NCBI RefSeq assembly: GCF_003010955.1
Contig: NZ_PGGO01000005.1
Span: 62,001 to 126,000 of the forward strand
Source of the DNA: Phyllobacterium brassicacearum
Lineage (GTDB): Bacteria > Pseudomonadota > Alphaproteobacteria > Rhizobiales > Rhizobiaceae
DNA length: 64,000 nt
Direction: 5' to 3'
Shown: one piece after another, positions 18,240 through 28,469 of the stretch
How the letters are laid out: every line of letters starts with the position of its first letter
Numbering within the stretch: the stretch's first letter is position 1
Position numbers and translations under genes: made by a program
Notes under the pieces: model-generated
Database searches by the model: none
Told to the model about the DNA's origin: nothing
What the model saw: the letters and a program-made list of their open reading frames with translations, nothing else

Positions 18240-19034
18240 ATGGCATTGCCTGATTTCAGCATGCGTCAGCTCCTTGAAGCTGGCGTTCACTTCGGCCACC
18301 AGACACATCGCTGGAACCCGAAAATGGCACCGTACATTTACGGTGACCGCAACAACATTCACATTCTTGACCTGGCCCAGACCTATCCGCTGCTCAACAC
18401 GGCTCTGAAGAAGGTTTCGGACACCGTAGCCCGTGGCGGCCGCGTTCTGTTCGTTGGCACCAAACGTCAGGCTTCGGACATCATCGCCGATGCGGCAACG
18501 CGTTCGGCCCAGTACTACGTCAATGCACGCTGGCTCGGCGGCATGATGACCAACTGGAAGACGATTTCGAACTCCATTCAGCGTCTGCGCAAGCTCGACG
18601 AACTTCTTTCCGGCGAGGCACAGGGCTTCACCAAGAAGGAACGCCTGAACCTCGATCGTGAACGCGAGAAGCTCAACCGCGCTCTCGGTGGTATCAAGAA
18701 CATGGGTTCGATCCCGGACCTCATCTTCATCATTGATACCAACAAGGAAGCGATCGCCATCCAGGAAGCCAAGCGTCTTGGTATTCCGGTTGTCGCGGTT
18801 ATCGATTCGAACTGCGACCCTGACCAGATCGATTTCCCGATTCCGGGCAATGACGATGCGTCCCGCGCGATTTCGCTTTATTGCGATCTGGTTGCCAAGG
18901 CAGCTCTCGACGGTATTGCACGCCAGCAGGGTTCGCTGGGCATCGATCTCGGCGCCCAGGAGGACGCTCCTGCCGAGCCAGCTCTCGAGGCTCCGGCTGA
19001 AGCTCCTGTACAGGAAGGTGAAGCCTCCGCTTGA
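18240..19034 (+). CDS. rpsB: 30S ribosomal protein S2
   Basis: Ribosomal protein S2, 264 residues. The family pattern is complete: [22 protein letters not shown] at 6-27, [26 protein letters not shown] and [19 protein letters not shown]. The C-terminus is an Ala/Glu/Pro-rich acidic extension typical of alphaproteobacteria. The ATG is preceded by GGAAAAGGAAAATAAGAG. It is the first gene of the conserved rpsB-tsf-pyrH-frr block. Confidence 0.98.
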   Translation: MALPDFSMRQLLEAGVHFGHQTHRWNPKMAPYIYGDRNNIHILDLAQTYPLLNTALKKVSDTVARGGRVLFVGTKRQASDIIADAATRSAQYYVNARWLGGMMTNWKTISNSIQRLRKLDELLSGEAQGFTKKERLNLDREREKLNRALGGIKNMGSIPDLIFIIDTNKEAIAIQEAKRLGIPVVAVIDSNCDPDQIDFPIPGNDDASRAISLYCDLVAKAALDGIARQQGSLGIDLGAQEDAPAEPALEAPAEAPVQEGEASA

Positions 19035-19128
19035 GGCTTCATACACCCGTCTTATCGGGTGATTAAAAACACAATGATTGGCGCATAACGCGCCGCAAAG
19101 TTGGCATGCTGGTTACTCCAGTATGCCT
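19021..19128 (+). promoter_or_regulatory. Four tandem hairpins between rpsB and tsf
   Basis: GAAGCCTC (19021-19028) pairs with GAGGCTTC (19034-19041) across the rpsB stop codon; CACCCG (19045-19050) pairs with CGGGTG (19057-19062); GGCGC (19081-19085) pairs with GCGCC (19091-19095); GGCATGCTGG (19104-19113) pairs with CCAGTATGCC (19119-19128) with one G-U. None has a T tract, so they may set mRNA processing or the relative expression of tsf rather than full termination. Confidence 0.55.
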
Positions 19129-19151
19129 TCGCTTTGAGAAGAGGCGATACA

Positions 19152-20075
19152 ATGAGCATTTCTGCATCACAGGTAAAAGAACTCCGCGACCTTACCGGCG
19201 CCGGCATGATGGACTGCAAGGCAGCCCTGGCTGAAACCAATGGCGACATGGAAGCTGCCGTTGACTGGTTGCGTAAGAAGGGCATCTCCAAGGCCGACAA
19301 GAAGGCCGGTCGCACGGCTGCTGAAGGCCTCGTTGGCGTTGCTTCCAACGGCACCAAGTCCGTCGTGGTTGAAGTCAACTCCGAGACAGACTTCGTTGCC
19401 CGCAACGACGCCTTCCAGGACATTGTTCGCAATGTTGCCAATGTGGCACTGACGACCGACGGCTCGACCGCTGCCGTTGCCGCAGCAACCTATCCGTCGA
19501 CCGGCAAGTCCGTTGTCGACACGATCAAGGACGCCGTTGGCACGATCGGTGAAAACCTGTCGTTCCGCCGTTCGGCTGCACTGTCGGTCAATCAGGGTGT
19601 TGTTGCAACGTATATCCACAATGGTGTTTCCGATGGGCTTGGTAAACTCGGCGTGCTGGTTGCGATCGAGACAACGGGCAATGCTGACGCCGCGCAGGCG
19701 TTTGGCCGCCAGGTCGCAATGCACGTAGCTGCGACCAATCCGCTCGCTCTGACTTCGGGCGAAGTTGATCCGGCTGCAGTCGAGCGTGAGAAGGCGATCT
19801 TCGCTGATCAGGCCCGCCAGTCTGGCAAGCCAGAGAATATCATCGAGAAAATGGTCGATGGCCGTATGCGCAAATTCTACGAGGAAGTTGTGCTTCTCTC
19901 GCAGGCGTTCGTCATCAACCCTGATCTGAGCGTCGAAGCCGCGCTCAAGGATGCAGAGAAGACGATCGGTGCTCCGGCCAAGATCACAGCATTCGTGCGG
20001 TTCGCTCTGGGCGAGGGCATCGAGAAGGAAGAAAGCGACTTTGCAGCAGAAGTTGCTGCAGCTGTGAAGAAGTAA
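19152..20075 (+). CDS. tsf: Elongation factor Ts
   Basis: The GDP/GTP exchange factor for EF-Tu, 307 residues. N-terminal UBA-like domain with [19 protein letters not shown] (7-26) containing the TDFV-region homologue further on as ETDFVARND; two core subdomains follow. The start at 19152 is supported by GAGG 7 nt upstream; the longer frame from 19101 would run through a hairpin. It follows rpsB by 117 nt of structured spacer. Confidence 0.97.
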   Translation: MSISASQVKELRDLTGAGMMDCKAALAETNGDMEAAVDWLRKKGISKADKKAGRTAAEGLVGVASNGTKSVVVEVNSETDFVARNDAFQDIVRNVANVALTTDGSTAAVAAATYPSTGKSVVDTIKDAVGTIGENLSFRRSAALSVNQGVVATYIHNGVSDGLGKLGVLVAIETTGNADAAQAFGRQVAMHVAATNPLALTSGEVDPAAVEREKAIFADQARQSGKPENIIEKMVDGRMRKFYEEVVLLSQAFVINPDLSVEAALKDAEKTIGAPAKITAFVRFALGEGIEKEESDFAAEVAAAVKK

Positions 20076-20094
20076 TCTTACACGACTGAAATCA

Positions 20095-20124
20095 AAGGGC
20101 ATCGCGTGACAACGTGATGCCCTT
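20095..20124 (+). terminator. 13-bp hairpin after tsf
   Basis: AAGGGCATCGCGT (20095-20107) pairs with ACGTGATGCCCTT (20112-20124) including one G-U, around a GACA loop. There is only a short T stretch after it, so termination may be partial; it separates rpsB-tsf from pyrH-frr. Confidence 0.6.
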
Positions 20125-20174
20125 CGTGTATCCGGAATTTGCGACGAACTTGCAACGATGATGAGGGAGGTTCC

Positions 20175-20897
20175 ATGGCTGGTACGGCTGTTTATAAACG
20201 CGTTCTGCTCAAGGCCTCCGGTGAAGCTCTCATGGGCGATCAGGGCTTCGGTATCGATGTTGCGGTCGCGGACCGCATTGCCGCTGATATCGCAGAGGCA
20301 AGAGCGCTTGGTGTAGAAGTTGGTGTCGTCATCGGCGGAGGTAATATCTTCCGCGGCGTTGCAGTAGCCTCGAAGGGGGGCGACCGGGTCACGGGTGACC
20401 ATATGGGCATGCTCGCGACAGTCATCAATTCTCTTGCACTGCGCACGTCACTTGTGAAAATCGGTATCGACACAGTCGTCCTGTCGGCTGTTGCAATGCC
20501 GGAACTATGTGAGACATTCTCGCAGCGACAGGCAACTGCCTACATGGACATGGGCAAGGTCGTAATCTTTGCGGGTGGTACCGGCAATCCGTTCTTTACC
20601 ACCGACTCGGCTGCGGCCCTGCGTGCGGCCGAAATCGGTGCGGACGCGCTCTTCAAGGGAACTCAAGTGGATGGCATTTACTCCGCTGATCCCAAAAAAG
20701 ACCCGAATGCAGTGAGATTCGACCACTTGAGCCACAAAGATGTGCTTGATCGCGGGCTCGCCGTGATGGATACAACTGCTGTAGCTCTTGCACGTGAGAA
20801 CAATATCCCAATAATTGTCTATTCAATCCACGAAAAAGGTGGGTTTGCGGAAGTTCTGCAGGGAAAGGGACGCGCGACGGTCGTTTCTGACAGTTGA
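20175..20897 (+). CDS. pyrH: Uridylate kinase (UMP kinase)
   Basis: Phosphorylates UMP to UDP with ATP in pyrimidine nucleotide synthesis; a hexameric amino acid kinase family enzyme of 240 residues. Motifs: VLLKASGEALMGDQGFGID at the N-terminus, VGVVIGGGNIFRG, GDHMGMLAT and FAGGTGNPFFTTDSAA. ATG 20175 is fixed by the family's N-terminus and AGGGAGG just upstream; the longer frame from 20139 is not needed. frr follows 45 nt later. Confidence 0.97.
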   Translation: MAGTAVYKRVLLKASGEALMGDQGFGIDVAVADRIAADIAEARALGVEVGVVIGGGNIFRGVAVASKGGDRVTGDHMGMLATVINSLALRTSLVKIGIDTVVLSAVAMPELCETFSQRQATAYMDMGKVVIFAGGTGNPFFTTDSAAALRAAEIGADALFKGTQVDGIYSADPKKDPNAVRFDHLSHKDVLDRGLAVMDTTAVALARENNIPIIVYSIHEKGGFAEVLQGKGRATVVSDS

Positions 20898-20942
20898 ACG
20901 ATCCTTACCGGTGAACCCGCCCAGAATATAGGAGCATTGAGT

Positions 20943-21503
20943 ATGAGTGATGCACTCGATTTCAACGATCTGAAGCGTCGCATGGATGGTGCCATACAGG
21001 CCCTAAGGCATGAGCTGAATGGTCTGCGCACGGGTCGCGCTTCGGCGAGCCTGCTGGAGCCTATCACCGTGGAGGCATATGGTTCACAGATGCCGCTCAA
21101 CCAGGTTGCTAATATCACTGTGCCTGAATCTCGCATGCTTGCAGTGTCTGTTTGGGACAAATCCATGGTCGGCAAAGTCGAACGCGCAATTCGGGACTCT
21201 GGGCTTGGCCTCAATCCAATCACCGACGGCAATAATCTGCGCATTCCATTGCCGGAACTGAACGAACAGCGCCGCAAGGAGCTTGTGAAAATCGCCCATC
21301 AATATGTTGAACATGCCAAGGTCGCCGCGCGTCATGTGCGCCGTGATGGCATGGACGAGTTGAAGAAGCTCGAAAAGGATGGCCAAATCAGCCAGGACGA
21401 TAACCGCGTTCTGTCGGAGAAGGTGCAGAAGCTGACTGACGACACCATCGCTGAGATGGACAAGGTGGTTGCGGTCAAAGAAGCGGAAATCATGCAGGTC
21501 TAA
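20943..21503 (+). CDS. frr: Ribosome recycling factor
   Basis: Splits post-termination ribosomes together with EF-G. The 186-residue length is canonical, with the helical stretches [23 protein letters not shown] split over the first domain hinge and [15 protein letters not shown] near the C-terminus. ATG 20943 has AGGAG 8 nt upstream; the TTG at 20937 is rejected. It lies between pyrH and uppS as in most alphaproteobacteria. Confidence 0.97.
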   Translation: MSDALDFNDLKRRMDGAIQALRHELNGLRTGRASASLLEPITVEAYGSQMPLNQVANITVPESRMLAVSVWDKSMVGKVERAIRDSGLGLNPITDGNNLRIPLPELNEQRRKELVKIAHQYVEHAKVAARHVRRDGMDELKKLEKDGQISQDDNRVLSEKVQKLTDDTIAEMDKVVAVKEAEIMQV

Positions 21504-21547
21504 GGGCTGACGGTTAGCCCGATTCTTTCCACTGGAGGTCCAAGCCC

Positions 21548-22267
21548 ATGTCCAATCCGCGCCACATTGCCATCATCATGGATGGAAATGGCCGTTGGGC
21601 AAAGGCGAGGGGGTTGCCCCGTACCGCAGGTCACAAGGCGGGCGTTGAAGCATTGCGCGAAACGATCCGTGCAGCCGGCAATTTGGGTATCCCGTTTCTG
21701 ACGCTGTTTGCGTTTTCGTCGGAAAATTGGTCGCGGCCGCGTTCGGAAGTCTCGGATTTGATGGGATTGCTGAAGCTTTTCATCAGGCGCGATCTTGCCG
21801 ATCTGCATCGCGAGAATGTCCGGGTGCGCATCATAGGTGAGCGTGACGGTCTGGCAAAAGACATCCGGGGGCTATTGATCGAAGCAGAAACGCTTACGAT
21901 GGGGAACACCGGTCTCACACTGGTAATCGCCTTCAATTACGGCTCGCGCAATGAAATCACGCGCGCGGTACAGCGCCTGATGGCCGACGTCACGTCAGGC
22001 GCGCTCACACACGACGATATTACTCCTGAGGCTATCTCGGCGCGGCTCGATACGGCGGACATTCCTGACCCGGACCTGATCATCCGCACGAGTGGCGAGA
22101 TGCGGCTTTCCAATTTCCTGCTATGGCAGGCCGCCTATTCGGAGTTCATGTTCCTGGCCTGTTACTGGCCGGATTTCCGCCCCTCCCATCTGGTGGAGGC
22201 GATTGAAACGTTCCAGATGCGCGAGCGCCGGTTCGGCGGGGTAACAGCGCAGGAAATCGCTCTGTGA
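21548..22267 (+). CDS. uppS: Isoprenyl transferase (undecaprenyl diphosphate synthase)
   Basis: Makes the C55 undecaprenyl diphosphate carrier for peptidoglycan and other glycans from farnesyl diphosphate and isopentenyl diphosphates. 239 residues; the cis-prenyltransferase motifs are clear: [14 protein letters not shown] (catalytic Asp in MDGNGRW), [21 protein letters not shown], and [20 protein letters not shown]. The final TGA overlaps the GTG start of cdsA by 4 nt (GTGA). Confidence 0.96.
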   Translation: MSNPRHIAIIMDGNGRWAKARGLPRTAGHKAGVEALRETIRAAGNLGIPFLTLFAFSSENWSRPRSEVSDLMGLLKLFIRRDLADLHRENVRVRIIGERDGLAKDIRGLLIEAETLTMGNTGLTLVIAFNYGSRNEITRAVQRLMADVTSGALTHDDITPEAISARLDTADIPDPDLIIRTSGEMRLSNFLLWQAAYSEFMFLACYWPDFRPSHLVEAIETFQMRERRFGGVTAQEIAL

Positions 22268-23091
22268 TCTTGATCGGAACTGGTCTAACCAATCTTCACA
22301 AACGCATTCTCAGCGCGATCGTTCTCATAGCCATAGCTGTCGTCCTGACCTGGATTGGTGGTTTCGCATTCGGTATCCTGGCCTGCGCCATAGGTGTCAG
22401 CATATTGTACGAATGGCAACTCATCACAGCCGACCGGTCGACGTTAGTGACGCGCGGCATAGCGTGGGCCTGTCTCATCATCGTGTTGGCCGTTCTTCTC
22501 CTGTCGCAACACATTTTGTTGATGATCGGCATTCTCTTCGCCGGTGCGGTGCTCGTGGCCGCGCTTGGAGGCAGGGAGTTCGGCTACTGGCCAGCCTTCG
22601 GCTTGATCTATGCCGGGTTTCCTTCAATCGCATTGACGTTGTTGCGCGGCGATACCGGTGATGGTTTCGCGGCAATCCTGTTCCTTTTTGCCGTTGTCTG
22701 GGCGACAGACATTTTTGCCTATTTCAATGGGCGTGCACTTGGTGGGCCGAAACTGGCGCCGCGCTTTTCTCCAAACAAAACCTGGGCTGGGGCCCTTGGT
22801 GGTGCTGCGGCTGGAGTGGCGGCCGGCGTGACCTTTGCAGCATTTGTTGCTCCGGCCGGCGGCGTTCCCATTCCGCTTATCGCACTCTTGCTGTCAATCA
22901 TTGCGCAGATTGGCGACCTTGGTGAATCGTGGGTGAAGCGCAGATTCGGTGTAAAGGATTCGAGCCAGCTCATTCCCGGTCACGGTGGCGTGATGGACCG
23001 GGTTGATGGCCTTGTAGCTGCAGCGGCATTGCTATACGTCATCGGTGCAATTCTGGTGACACCGGAAGCGCCTTACGACATTCTTTTCTAG
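22264..23091 (+). CDS. cdsA: Phosphatidate cytidylyltransferase
   Basis: Makes CDP-diacylglycerol from phosphatidate and CTP at the inner membrane. 275 residues with about eight hydrophobic helices and the signature [21 protein letters not shown] near the C-terminus, which holds the metal-binding Asp residues. The start is GTG 22264, overlapping the uppS stop, which suggests coupled translation. rseP follows after 52 nt. Confidence 0.94.
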   Translation: MILIGTGLTNLHKRILSAIVLIAIAVVLTWIGGFAFGILACAIGVSILYEWQLITADRSTLVTRGIAWACLIIVLAVLLLSQHILLMIGILFAGAVLVAALGGREFGYWPAFGLIYAGFPSIALTLLRGDTGDGFAAILFLFAVVWATDIFAYFNGRALGGPKLAPRFSPNKTWAGALGGAAAGVAAGVTFAAFVAPAGGVPIPLIALLLSIIAQIGDLGESWVKRRFGVKDSSQLIPGHGGVMDRVDGLVAAAALLYVIGAILVTPEAPYDILF

Positions 23092-23143
23092 ACGGCTGAA
23101 CGCGATTGGGTCGTTCGATTGTGTTTCGGGCCGGGAGGATACT

Positions 23144-24283
23144 TTGACGGATATGCTGCAATCCCTCTTCGGTACTCAAAGCGTGCTGATCGGTACAATC
23201 CTGCCATTTCTGATTGTTCTGACCGTCGTGGTGTTCGTTCATGAGATGGGGCACTATCTCGTCGGTCGTTGGTGCGGAATAGGCGTCAAAGCGTTCTCTG
23301 TGGGCTTTGGCCCCGAACTCATCGGCTTCAATGATCGGCATGGTACGCGCTGGAAGCTTTCAGCCATACCGCTGGGCGGCTATGTCAAGTTCGCCGGCGA
23401 CGAGGGCGTGACGAGTTCGACTGCATCGCCAGCCGAATCGATGAGCGCGGAAGAACGGGCCGTCGCATTTCACACACAACCTGTTTGGAAACGCGCAGCT
23501 ACCGTTTTTGCCGGCCCTGCGTTCAATATACTGCTGACGATCGCCATCTTTTCTGTGTTTTTTGCTCTCTATGGCAAGATGGTTGCCGATCCGATGGTTG
23601 CCGAAGTTCGCCCCGGTGGACCGGCTGCCGCGGCCGGCTTTCAACCCGGTGACCGCTTTCTCCGCGTAGATGGCGACAAGGTTGAAACTTTCTCCGATGT
23701 CCAACGCATCGTATCGTCGCGGGGTGGGGATCCCCTGGATTTCGTCGTGGAGCGCAACGGACAAGAAGTCAGACTGACCGCGACGCCCGAACTTACTGAG
23801 CAGCAAGACCCGCTCGGAAATACGATCAAGATCGCTGTGATTGGTGTCGTCAACAACCAGGAGATCGGCAATTTCCGCCGGATCGAATACGGGCCCATCG
23901 AATCAGTTACCCAGGCAGTGCGCGAAAGTGGCTTCATCATCGCACGCACGGGGCAGTTCTTTGGCCGCTTTTTTGCTGGCCGCGAGGACAAATGCCAGCT
24001 TGGCGGTCCAGTCAAGATCGCCACCATGGCAGGTCAGGCGGCCAGCCAGGGTGTCGACTGGCTGATTCAGCTGACCGCTATGCTGTCGATTGGCATCGGA
24101 TTGCTCAACCTCTTTCCATTGCCTCCGCTTGATGGTGGCCACCTCGTCTTTTATGCCGCAGAAGCCGTCATTGGCAGGCCGGTCAAACCGGCGGTGCAGG
24201 AGATTTTCTTTCGCGCCGGATTCTTGCTGGTGCTGGGATTCATGGGCTTTGTTGTGTTTAACGACCTTTTTGCCTGCCGGTAA
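23144..24283 (+). CDS. rseP: RIP metalloprotease RseP (site-2 protease)
   Basis: An inner-membrane zinc protease that cleaves membrane-anchored anti-sigma factors and leftover signal peptides. 379 residues. Zinc motif H33-E-M-G-H37 in the first helix, a periplasmic PDZ domain (about 115-200), and NLFPLPPLDGGHL in a late helix with the conserved LDG. The start is TTG 23144, with GGGAGG about 5 nt before it; the ATG at 23153 is too far from that site. It sits directly before bamA as in most proteobacteria. Confidence 0.94.
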   Translation: MTDMLQSLFGTQSVLIGTILPFLIVLTVVVFVHEMGHYLVGRWCGIGVKAFSVGFGPELIGFNDRHGTRWKLSAIPLGGYVKFAGDEGVTSSTASPAESMSAEERAVAFHTQPVWKRAATVFAGPAFNILLTIAIFSVFFALYGKMVADPMVAEVRPGGPAAAAGFQPGDRFLRVDGDKVETFSDVQRIVSSRGGDPLDFVVERNGQEVRLTATPELTEQQDPLGNTIKIAVIGVVNNQEIGNFRRIEYGPIESVTQAVRESGFIIARTGQFFGRFFAGREDKCQLGGPVKIATMAGQAASQGVDWLIQLTAMLSIGIGLLNLFPLPPLDGGHLVFYAAEAVIGRPVKPAVQEIFFRAGFLLVLGFMGFVVFNDLFACR

Positions 24284-24360
24284 CAACAATTAAACATTGA
24301 TGAAAATTCGAGGCTTGGGCTGGCATAACGATATGATCTGTTTACTATAAGCCCTGAATG

Positions 24361-24384
24361 GCGTGGCATGGATGCCACGCTTTT
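24361..24384 (+). terminator. Hairpin with short T run before bamA
   Basis: GCGTGGCA (24361-24368) pairs perfectly with TGCCACGC (24373-24380) around TGGA, followed by TTTT. Probably ends rseP transcripts. The 229-bp gap to bamA must hold a separate promoter, which I could not assign. Confidence 0.6.
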
Positions 24385-24512
24385 GTGTGAAGTAAACAGA
24401 TTTTAACCGTAAGCCTTGCGTGTATGTAAAAACCGGCTATGACGGTGTGCGAGTAAGTGCGAAGTCCGGGATCTCGCCCGGGGACAACGAGAAACAAAGG
24501 TTCAGAAGGCCT

Positions 24513-26882
24513 ATGGCGGCAAGTTCAAAATTCGTTGGTGCAGCGTCGGCGCTCGCCATATCAGCGGCTCTTGTGAGTTCGGGTGCGATTGTCACGACGG
24601 TGGCCGCGGTGTCGGCCGCGCAAGCAGCAACAGTAAGCCGCATTGAAGTACGCGGAAACACGCGTGTGGATTCGCAGACAGTTCGCGATAACCTCGGCAT
24701 CACACCCGGCAAGCCTTTTACCAATGCTGACATCGATGCGGCAACAAAGCGTCTGTTCAATACCGGTCTGTTTGGCGATGTACGCATCAGCCAGTCGGGT
24801 GGCACGCTGATCGTGCAGGTTTCTGAGCATCAGGTTGTCAATCAGGTCATTTTCCAGGGCAACAAGAAGATCAAGGACCCGCAACTGCAGAATACGGTGC
24901 AGCTGAAGCCGCGCGCTGCATTTGACCAGACGACTCTGGAAGCCGATACCGAAGCCGTCCGCGCTGCCTATCGCAATATCGGCCGCAGTGATGCGACTGT
25001 CACTTCGCGCACCATGGATCTGGGTGAAGGAAGAGTGAATGTTGTCTTCGATATCAATGAAGGTGACCGCACCAAGATCGCCAATATCAATTTCGTCGGT
25101 AACCAGGCCTTTGGTGATCGCCGTCTGAAGGACGTGATCTCGACCAAGCGCTCCAACCCGCTATCCTGGCTGACACGCAATGACGTCTACAGCGAGGACC
25201 GGCTGCGCGCCGATGAAGAAACGTTGCGCCGGTTCTATTACAACCGCGGTTACGCCGATTTCCGCGTGGTGTCGTCCACGGCCGACCTGGACCCGGCGAC
25301 CAACGACTACACCATCACCATTACGGTTGAAGAAGGTGAAAAGTACAAGTTCGGCGGTGTGACGATCGAAAGCTCGGTTGAGGGTGTGGATACCTCGCAG
25401 CTGAACGGTCTGGTCGAGACTCGCGAAGGCGATACCTATAGCGCCAAGGAAGTCGAAGACTCGATCATCAAGGTGTCCGAGAAGGTTGCAGGTCAGGGTT
25501 ATGCTTTCGCCAAGGTTGAGCCGCGTGGCGACCGCAACTTCGAGAACCATACGATTTCGGTGGTTTATGCGATCGATCAGGGGCCACGCGCCTATGTCGA
25601 GCGCATTGAGATCCGCGGTAATGAAAAGACTCGTGATTTTGTCATCCGTCGTGAATTCGACGTCAGCGAGGGCGACGCCTTCAATCAGGTGCTGATCCAG
25701 CGCGCCAAGCGCCGCCTTGAAAATCTGAACTTCTTCCAGACTGTCAATATTTCGACAGCCCCGGGTTCTCAGCCTGACCAGGTGATCCTTGTCGTTGATG
25801 TGATCGAGAAGTCGACTGGTGAATTCTCCATCGGTGGTGGTTATACGACCGGTGGCGAAACTCCGGGACCAACGGTGGAAGGTTCGATTACCGAGCGTAA
25901 CTTCCTTGGTCGTGGCCAGTATGTTCGCCTTGCTGCCGGTGGTGGCCTTGATAACAACCGTTCCTATTCACTTTCGTTCACCGAGCCCTACTTCCTCGGT
26001 CAGCGTATTTCGGCCGGCTTTGATATCTACAAGCGTCAGTCGGGTGTTAGCGACAAGTATGAAACTGATTTGACAGGTGGAACGATTCGTTTCGGACTGC
26101 CGATTACCGAAGCTTTGACTGCCAGCATTGCATACAACCTCACGCAGGAAGAGTATGACATTGATGACGAAGCAAAGCTTCCGAATGGCGAACCGGATCC
26201 GACCGAGATCTCTCAAGCATATATCGATGCTTCTGAGGAAAGCCCATGGATCAAGTCGTCCATCAGTTGGGGTCTTACCTACAACACGATCGACGACACA
26301 AAGAATCCGCATGACGGTCTCTTTGGCAAGTTCTTCCAGGAATACGCCGGTATCGGTGGCGATGCCAACTTCTTGAAGACGACGTTCAAGGGCCAGTACT
26401 ACAAGACGCTGTCTGAAGAAATGGACATCGTTGGTTTGATTGGCGTTGGCGCTGGCCATATCAGTGGCTTCGGCGATGAAGACCTGCGCGTATTCGATTT
26501 GTTCAAGAACAATACCGAAATGATCCGCGGCTTCAAATATGCCGGTATCGGTCCTCGAGATCTAACTGTTGAAGATAGCAAGGGTAGCTTCCTCGGCGGC
26601 ACGACCTATTTCAGTGCGTCGACCGAAGCACAGTTCCCGATGCCTGTCATTCCTGAAAGCCTTGGCATTCGTGGTGCATTTTTTGCAGACGCCGCCACGC
26701 TTTACGGGAACGATCTGCCGGAAGCATCAAACACAGATATGGAGTGGCGCGCGTCGGTCGGCGCAAGTATCATGTGGGCATCACCGTTCGGGCCCCTGCG
26801 CTTCGACTATGCTCAGCCGGTCGTGAAAGAAGAAGGTGATCAGGTCCAGAATTTCAACTTCGGTATATCGAGCAAATTCTGA
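24513..26882 (+). CDS. bamA: Outer membrane protein assembly factor BamA
   Basis: The central insertase of the BAM complex for outer-membrane beta-barrels. A signal peptide (about 1-38, cleavage near AQA-ATV) is followed by five POTRA domains (about 40-415, beginning VSRIEVRGNTRVDSQTVRDN) and a C-terminal 16-stranded barrel that ends in the aromatic residue typical of outer-membrane proteins (NFGISSKF). About 789 residues. ATG 24513 begins the signal peptide; a GTG frame start at 24420 would add 31 residues with no membrane character. It heads the lpxD-fabZ-lpxA group 53 nt downstream. Confidence 0.95.
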   Translation: MAASSKFVGAASALAISAALVSSGAIVTTVAAVSAAQAATVSRIEVRGNTRVDSQTVRDNLGITPGKPFTNADIDAATKRLFNTGLFGDVRISQSGGTLIVQVSEHQVVNQVIFQGNKKIKDPQLQNTVQLKPRAAFDQTTLEADTEAVRAAYRNIGRSDATVTSRTMDLGEGRVNVVFDINEGDRTKIANINFVGNQAFGDRRLKDVISTKRSNPLSWLTRNDVYSEDRLRADEETLRRFYYNRGYADFRVVSSTADLDPATNDYTITITVEEGEKYKFGGVTIESSVEGVDTSQLNGLVETREGDTYSAKEVEDSIIKVSEKVAGQGYAFAKVEPRGDRNFENHTISVVYAIDQGPRAYVERIEIRGNEKTRDFVIRREFDVSEGDAFNQVLIQRAKRRLENLNFFQTVNISTAPGSQPDQVILVVDVIEKSTGEFSIGGGYTTGGETPGPTVEGSITERNFLGRGQYVRLAAGGGLDNNRSYSLSFTEPYFLGQRISAGFDIYKRQSGVSDKYETDLTGGTIRFGLPITEALTASIAYNLTQEEYDIDDEAKLPNGEPDPTEISQAYIDASEESPWIKSSISWGLTYNTIDDTKNPHDGLFGKFFQEYAGIGGDANFLKTTFKGQYYKTLSEEMDIVGLIGVGAGHISGFGDEDLRVFDLFKNNTEMIRGFKYAGIGPRDLTVEDSKGSFLGGTTYFSASTEAQFPMPVIPESLGIRGAFFADAATLYGNDLPEASNTDMEWRASVGASIMWASPFGPLRFDYAQPVVKEEGDQVQNFNFGISSKF

Positions 26883-26935
26883 TAGATTGCTGACCTCCCG
26901 GGGGAGCAAGTTTCCCCGGGGGAGAAAGTTAGTCG

Positions 26936-27991
26936 ATGGCCGATCCGATCTTTTATGAGCCACTGCTGAACGTGACTATTGGTCAGATCGCCGGTCTGAC
27001 CAATGGCGTTCTTGTGGACAGTTCTCTGGCAAACCGGCCGGTGTCGCGGCTGTCGGCGCTCTCCGATGCAGGGCCCGATGCGCTTGTGTTCATCGAAGGC
27101 AAGAAACACGCGCAAGACATTGGAGGGTTGAAGGCCGCGGGCGTGCTTTGCACTGACGAGATTAAAGAAAACGTCCCCAAGAATGTCGCGATTATCGTGA
27201 CCCGTCACCCGCAACAGGATTTTGCTGCGATCGGCCGAGCGCTCTATCCAAATGCTGTCAACGCGCATTTGTGGAGCGGACATAGCGGCATCTCCGACCA
27301 CGCGATTGTTCATCCCACGGCCGAGATTGAAGAGGGCGTGACGATTGAACCCGGCGCAATCATCGGAAGCAATGTATCGATAGGATCGGGGACCGTGATT
27401 GCCGCCAATGTCGTTATCGGCAACGGCTGCAAGATTGGCCGCGACTGCTATGTCGCTCCCAATTCTTCCGTACAATACGCATTCTTGGGAAATCGCGTCC
27501 TGTTGCATCCTGGTGTCCGGATCGGACAGGATGGTTTCGGTTATGTTCCTGGCAGAGCTGGTCTGGATAAGATGCCTCAGCTTGGCCGCGTCATTATTCA
27601 GGACAACGTGGAAATTGGGGCCAATACGACAGTCGATCGTGGTGCCTTGGCTGACACGATCATCGGCGAAGGCACAAAAATCGATAATCTCGTACAAATT
27701 GCCCACAATGTACGGATCGGGCGCCATTGCGTTATTGCTGCGCAATGTGGCATTTCGGGCAGTGTAGTTCTTGGCGATATGACGATGCTCGGGGGAAGCG
27801 TCGGCATCAAAGATCATGTCAACATCGGATCACGCGTCGAAATCGCTGCAGCGAGCGGTGTTATGAACGATATTCCGGATGGCGAAAGGTGGGCTGGTGC
27901 GCCTGCGCAGCCATTCAAGCAATGGTTCCGTGAGATCGCCAGTGTTCGTGCGATGACCCGAACCAAGAAGGAGAGTAGTGCAGATGAGTGA
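26936..27991 (+). CDS. lpxD: UDP-3-O-(3-hydroxymyristoyl)glucosamine N-acyltransferase
   Basis: Third step of lipid A synthesis; adds the N-linked 3-hydroxyacyl chain. 351 residues: an N-terminal uridine-binding domain (to about 100), then left-handed beta-helix hexapeptide repeats (about 110-315) such as [20 protein letters not shown], with the catalytic His in [17 protein letters not shown]. It overlaps the fabZ start by 8 nt. Confidence 0.96.
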   Translation: MADPIFYEPLLNVTIGQIAGLTNGVLVDSSLANRPVSRLSALSDAGPDALVFIEGKKHAQDIGGLKAAGVLCTDEIKENVPKNVAIIVTRHPQQDFAAIGRALYPNAVNAHLWSGHSGISDHAIVHPTAEIEEGVTIEPGAIIGSNVSIGSGTVIAANVVIGNGCKIGRDCYVAPNSSVQYAFLGNRVLLHPGVRIGQDGFGYVPGRAGLDKMPQLGRVIIQDNVEIGANTTVDRGALADTIIGEGTKIDNLVQIAHNVRIGRHCVIAAQCGISGSVVLGDMTMLGGSVGIKDHVNIGSRVEIAAASGVMNDIPDGERWAGAPAQPFKQWFREIASVRAMTRTKKESSADE

Positions 27992-28469
27992 CAATGTGCA
28001 GCCGGACAGCCTCGGCGTCGCGGACATCCAGAAAATTCTGGCGAACCTGCCACATCGCTATCCCTTCCTCCTCATCGATCGTATCGTTGACATTGATCGT
28101 GATGTCTCGGCAACCGGCATCAAGAACGTCAGCATCAATGAGCCGCATTTTGCTGGGCATTTTCCTGAATTGCCGATCATGCCAGGTGTGCTGATCATCG
28201 AAGCCATGGCGCAGACTGCCGGAGCGATTGTTCTGTTCCACAATGGTAGCGGCAAGCCCGGCAAGGTCTTTTTCATGACCATTGACAATGCTAAATTCAG
28301 GAAGCCTGTCGTGCCAGGCGATCAATTGAAGCTGCGCGTGACAAAGCTGAAACAACGCGGCAACGTTCACAAGTATAGTTGCGTAGCCGAAGTTGACGGC
28401 GTCAAGGTTGCAGAGGCCGAAGTCGCTGCGATGGTCAGCTTTCCTGACGAAGATGAGACCGGGGCCTGA
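27984..28469 (+). CDS. fabZ: 3-hydroxyacyl-[acyl-carrier-protein] dehydratase FabZ
   Basis: Dehydrates 3-hydroxyacyl-ACP in fatty acid elongation and so competes with lipid A synthesis for the same substrate. 161 residues; the hot-dog active site is clear as [20 protein letters not shown] with catalytic His and, further on, EAMAQ with the Glu. ATG 27984 has GGAGAG 8 nt upstream, inside lpxD; the GTG at 27978 is not preferred. The stop shares a base with the lpxA start (TGATG). Confidence 0.96.
   Translation: MSDNVQPDSLGVADIQKILANLPHRYPFLLIDRIVDIDRDVSATGIKNVSINEPHFAGHFPELPIMPGVLIIEAMAQTAGAIVLFHNGSGKPGKVFFMTIDNAKFRKPVVPGDQLKLRVTKLKQRGNVHKYSCVAEVDGVKVAEAEVAAMVSFPDEDETGA

Noticed and set aside
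19167-20402. A 411-codon minus-strand frame opposite tsf and pyrH
   Set aside because: It crosses two real genes and their spacer, including a strong hairpin; its composition is typical of an antisense shadow.
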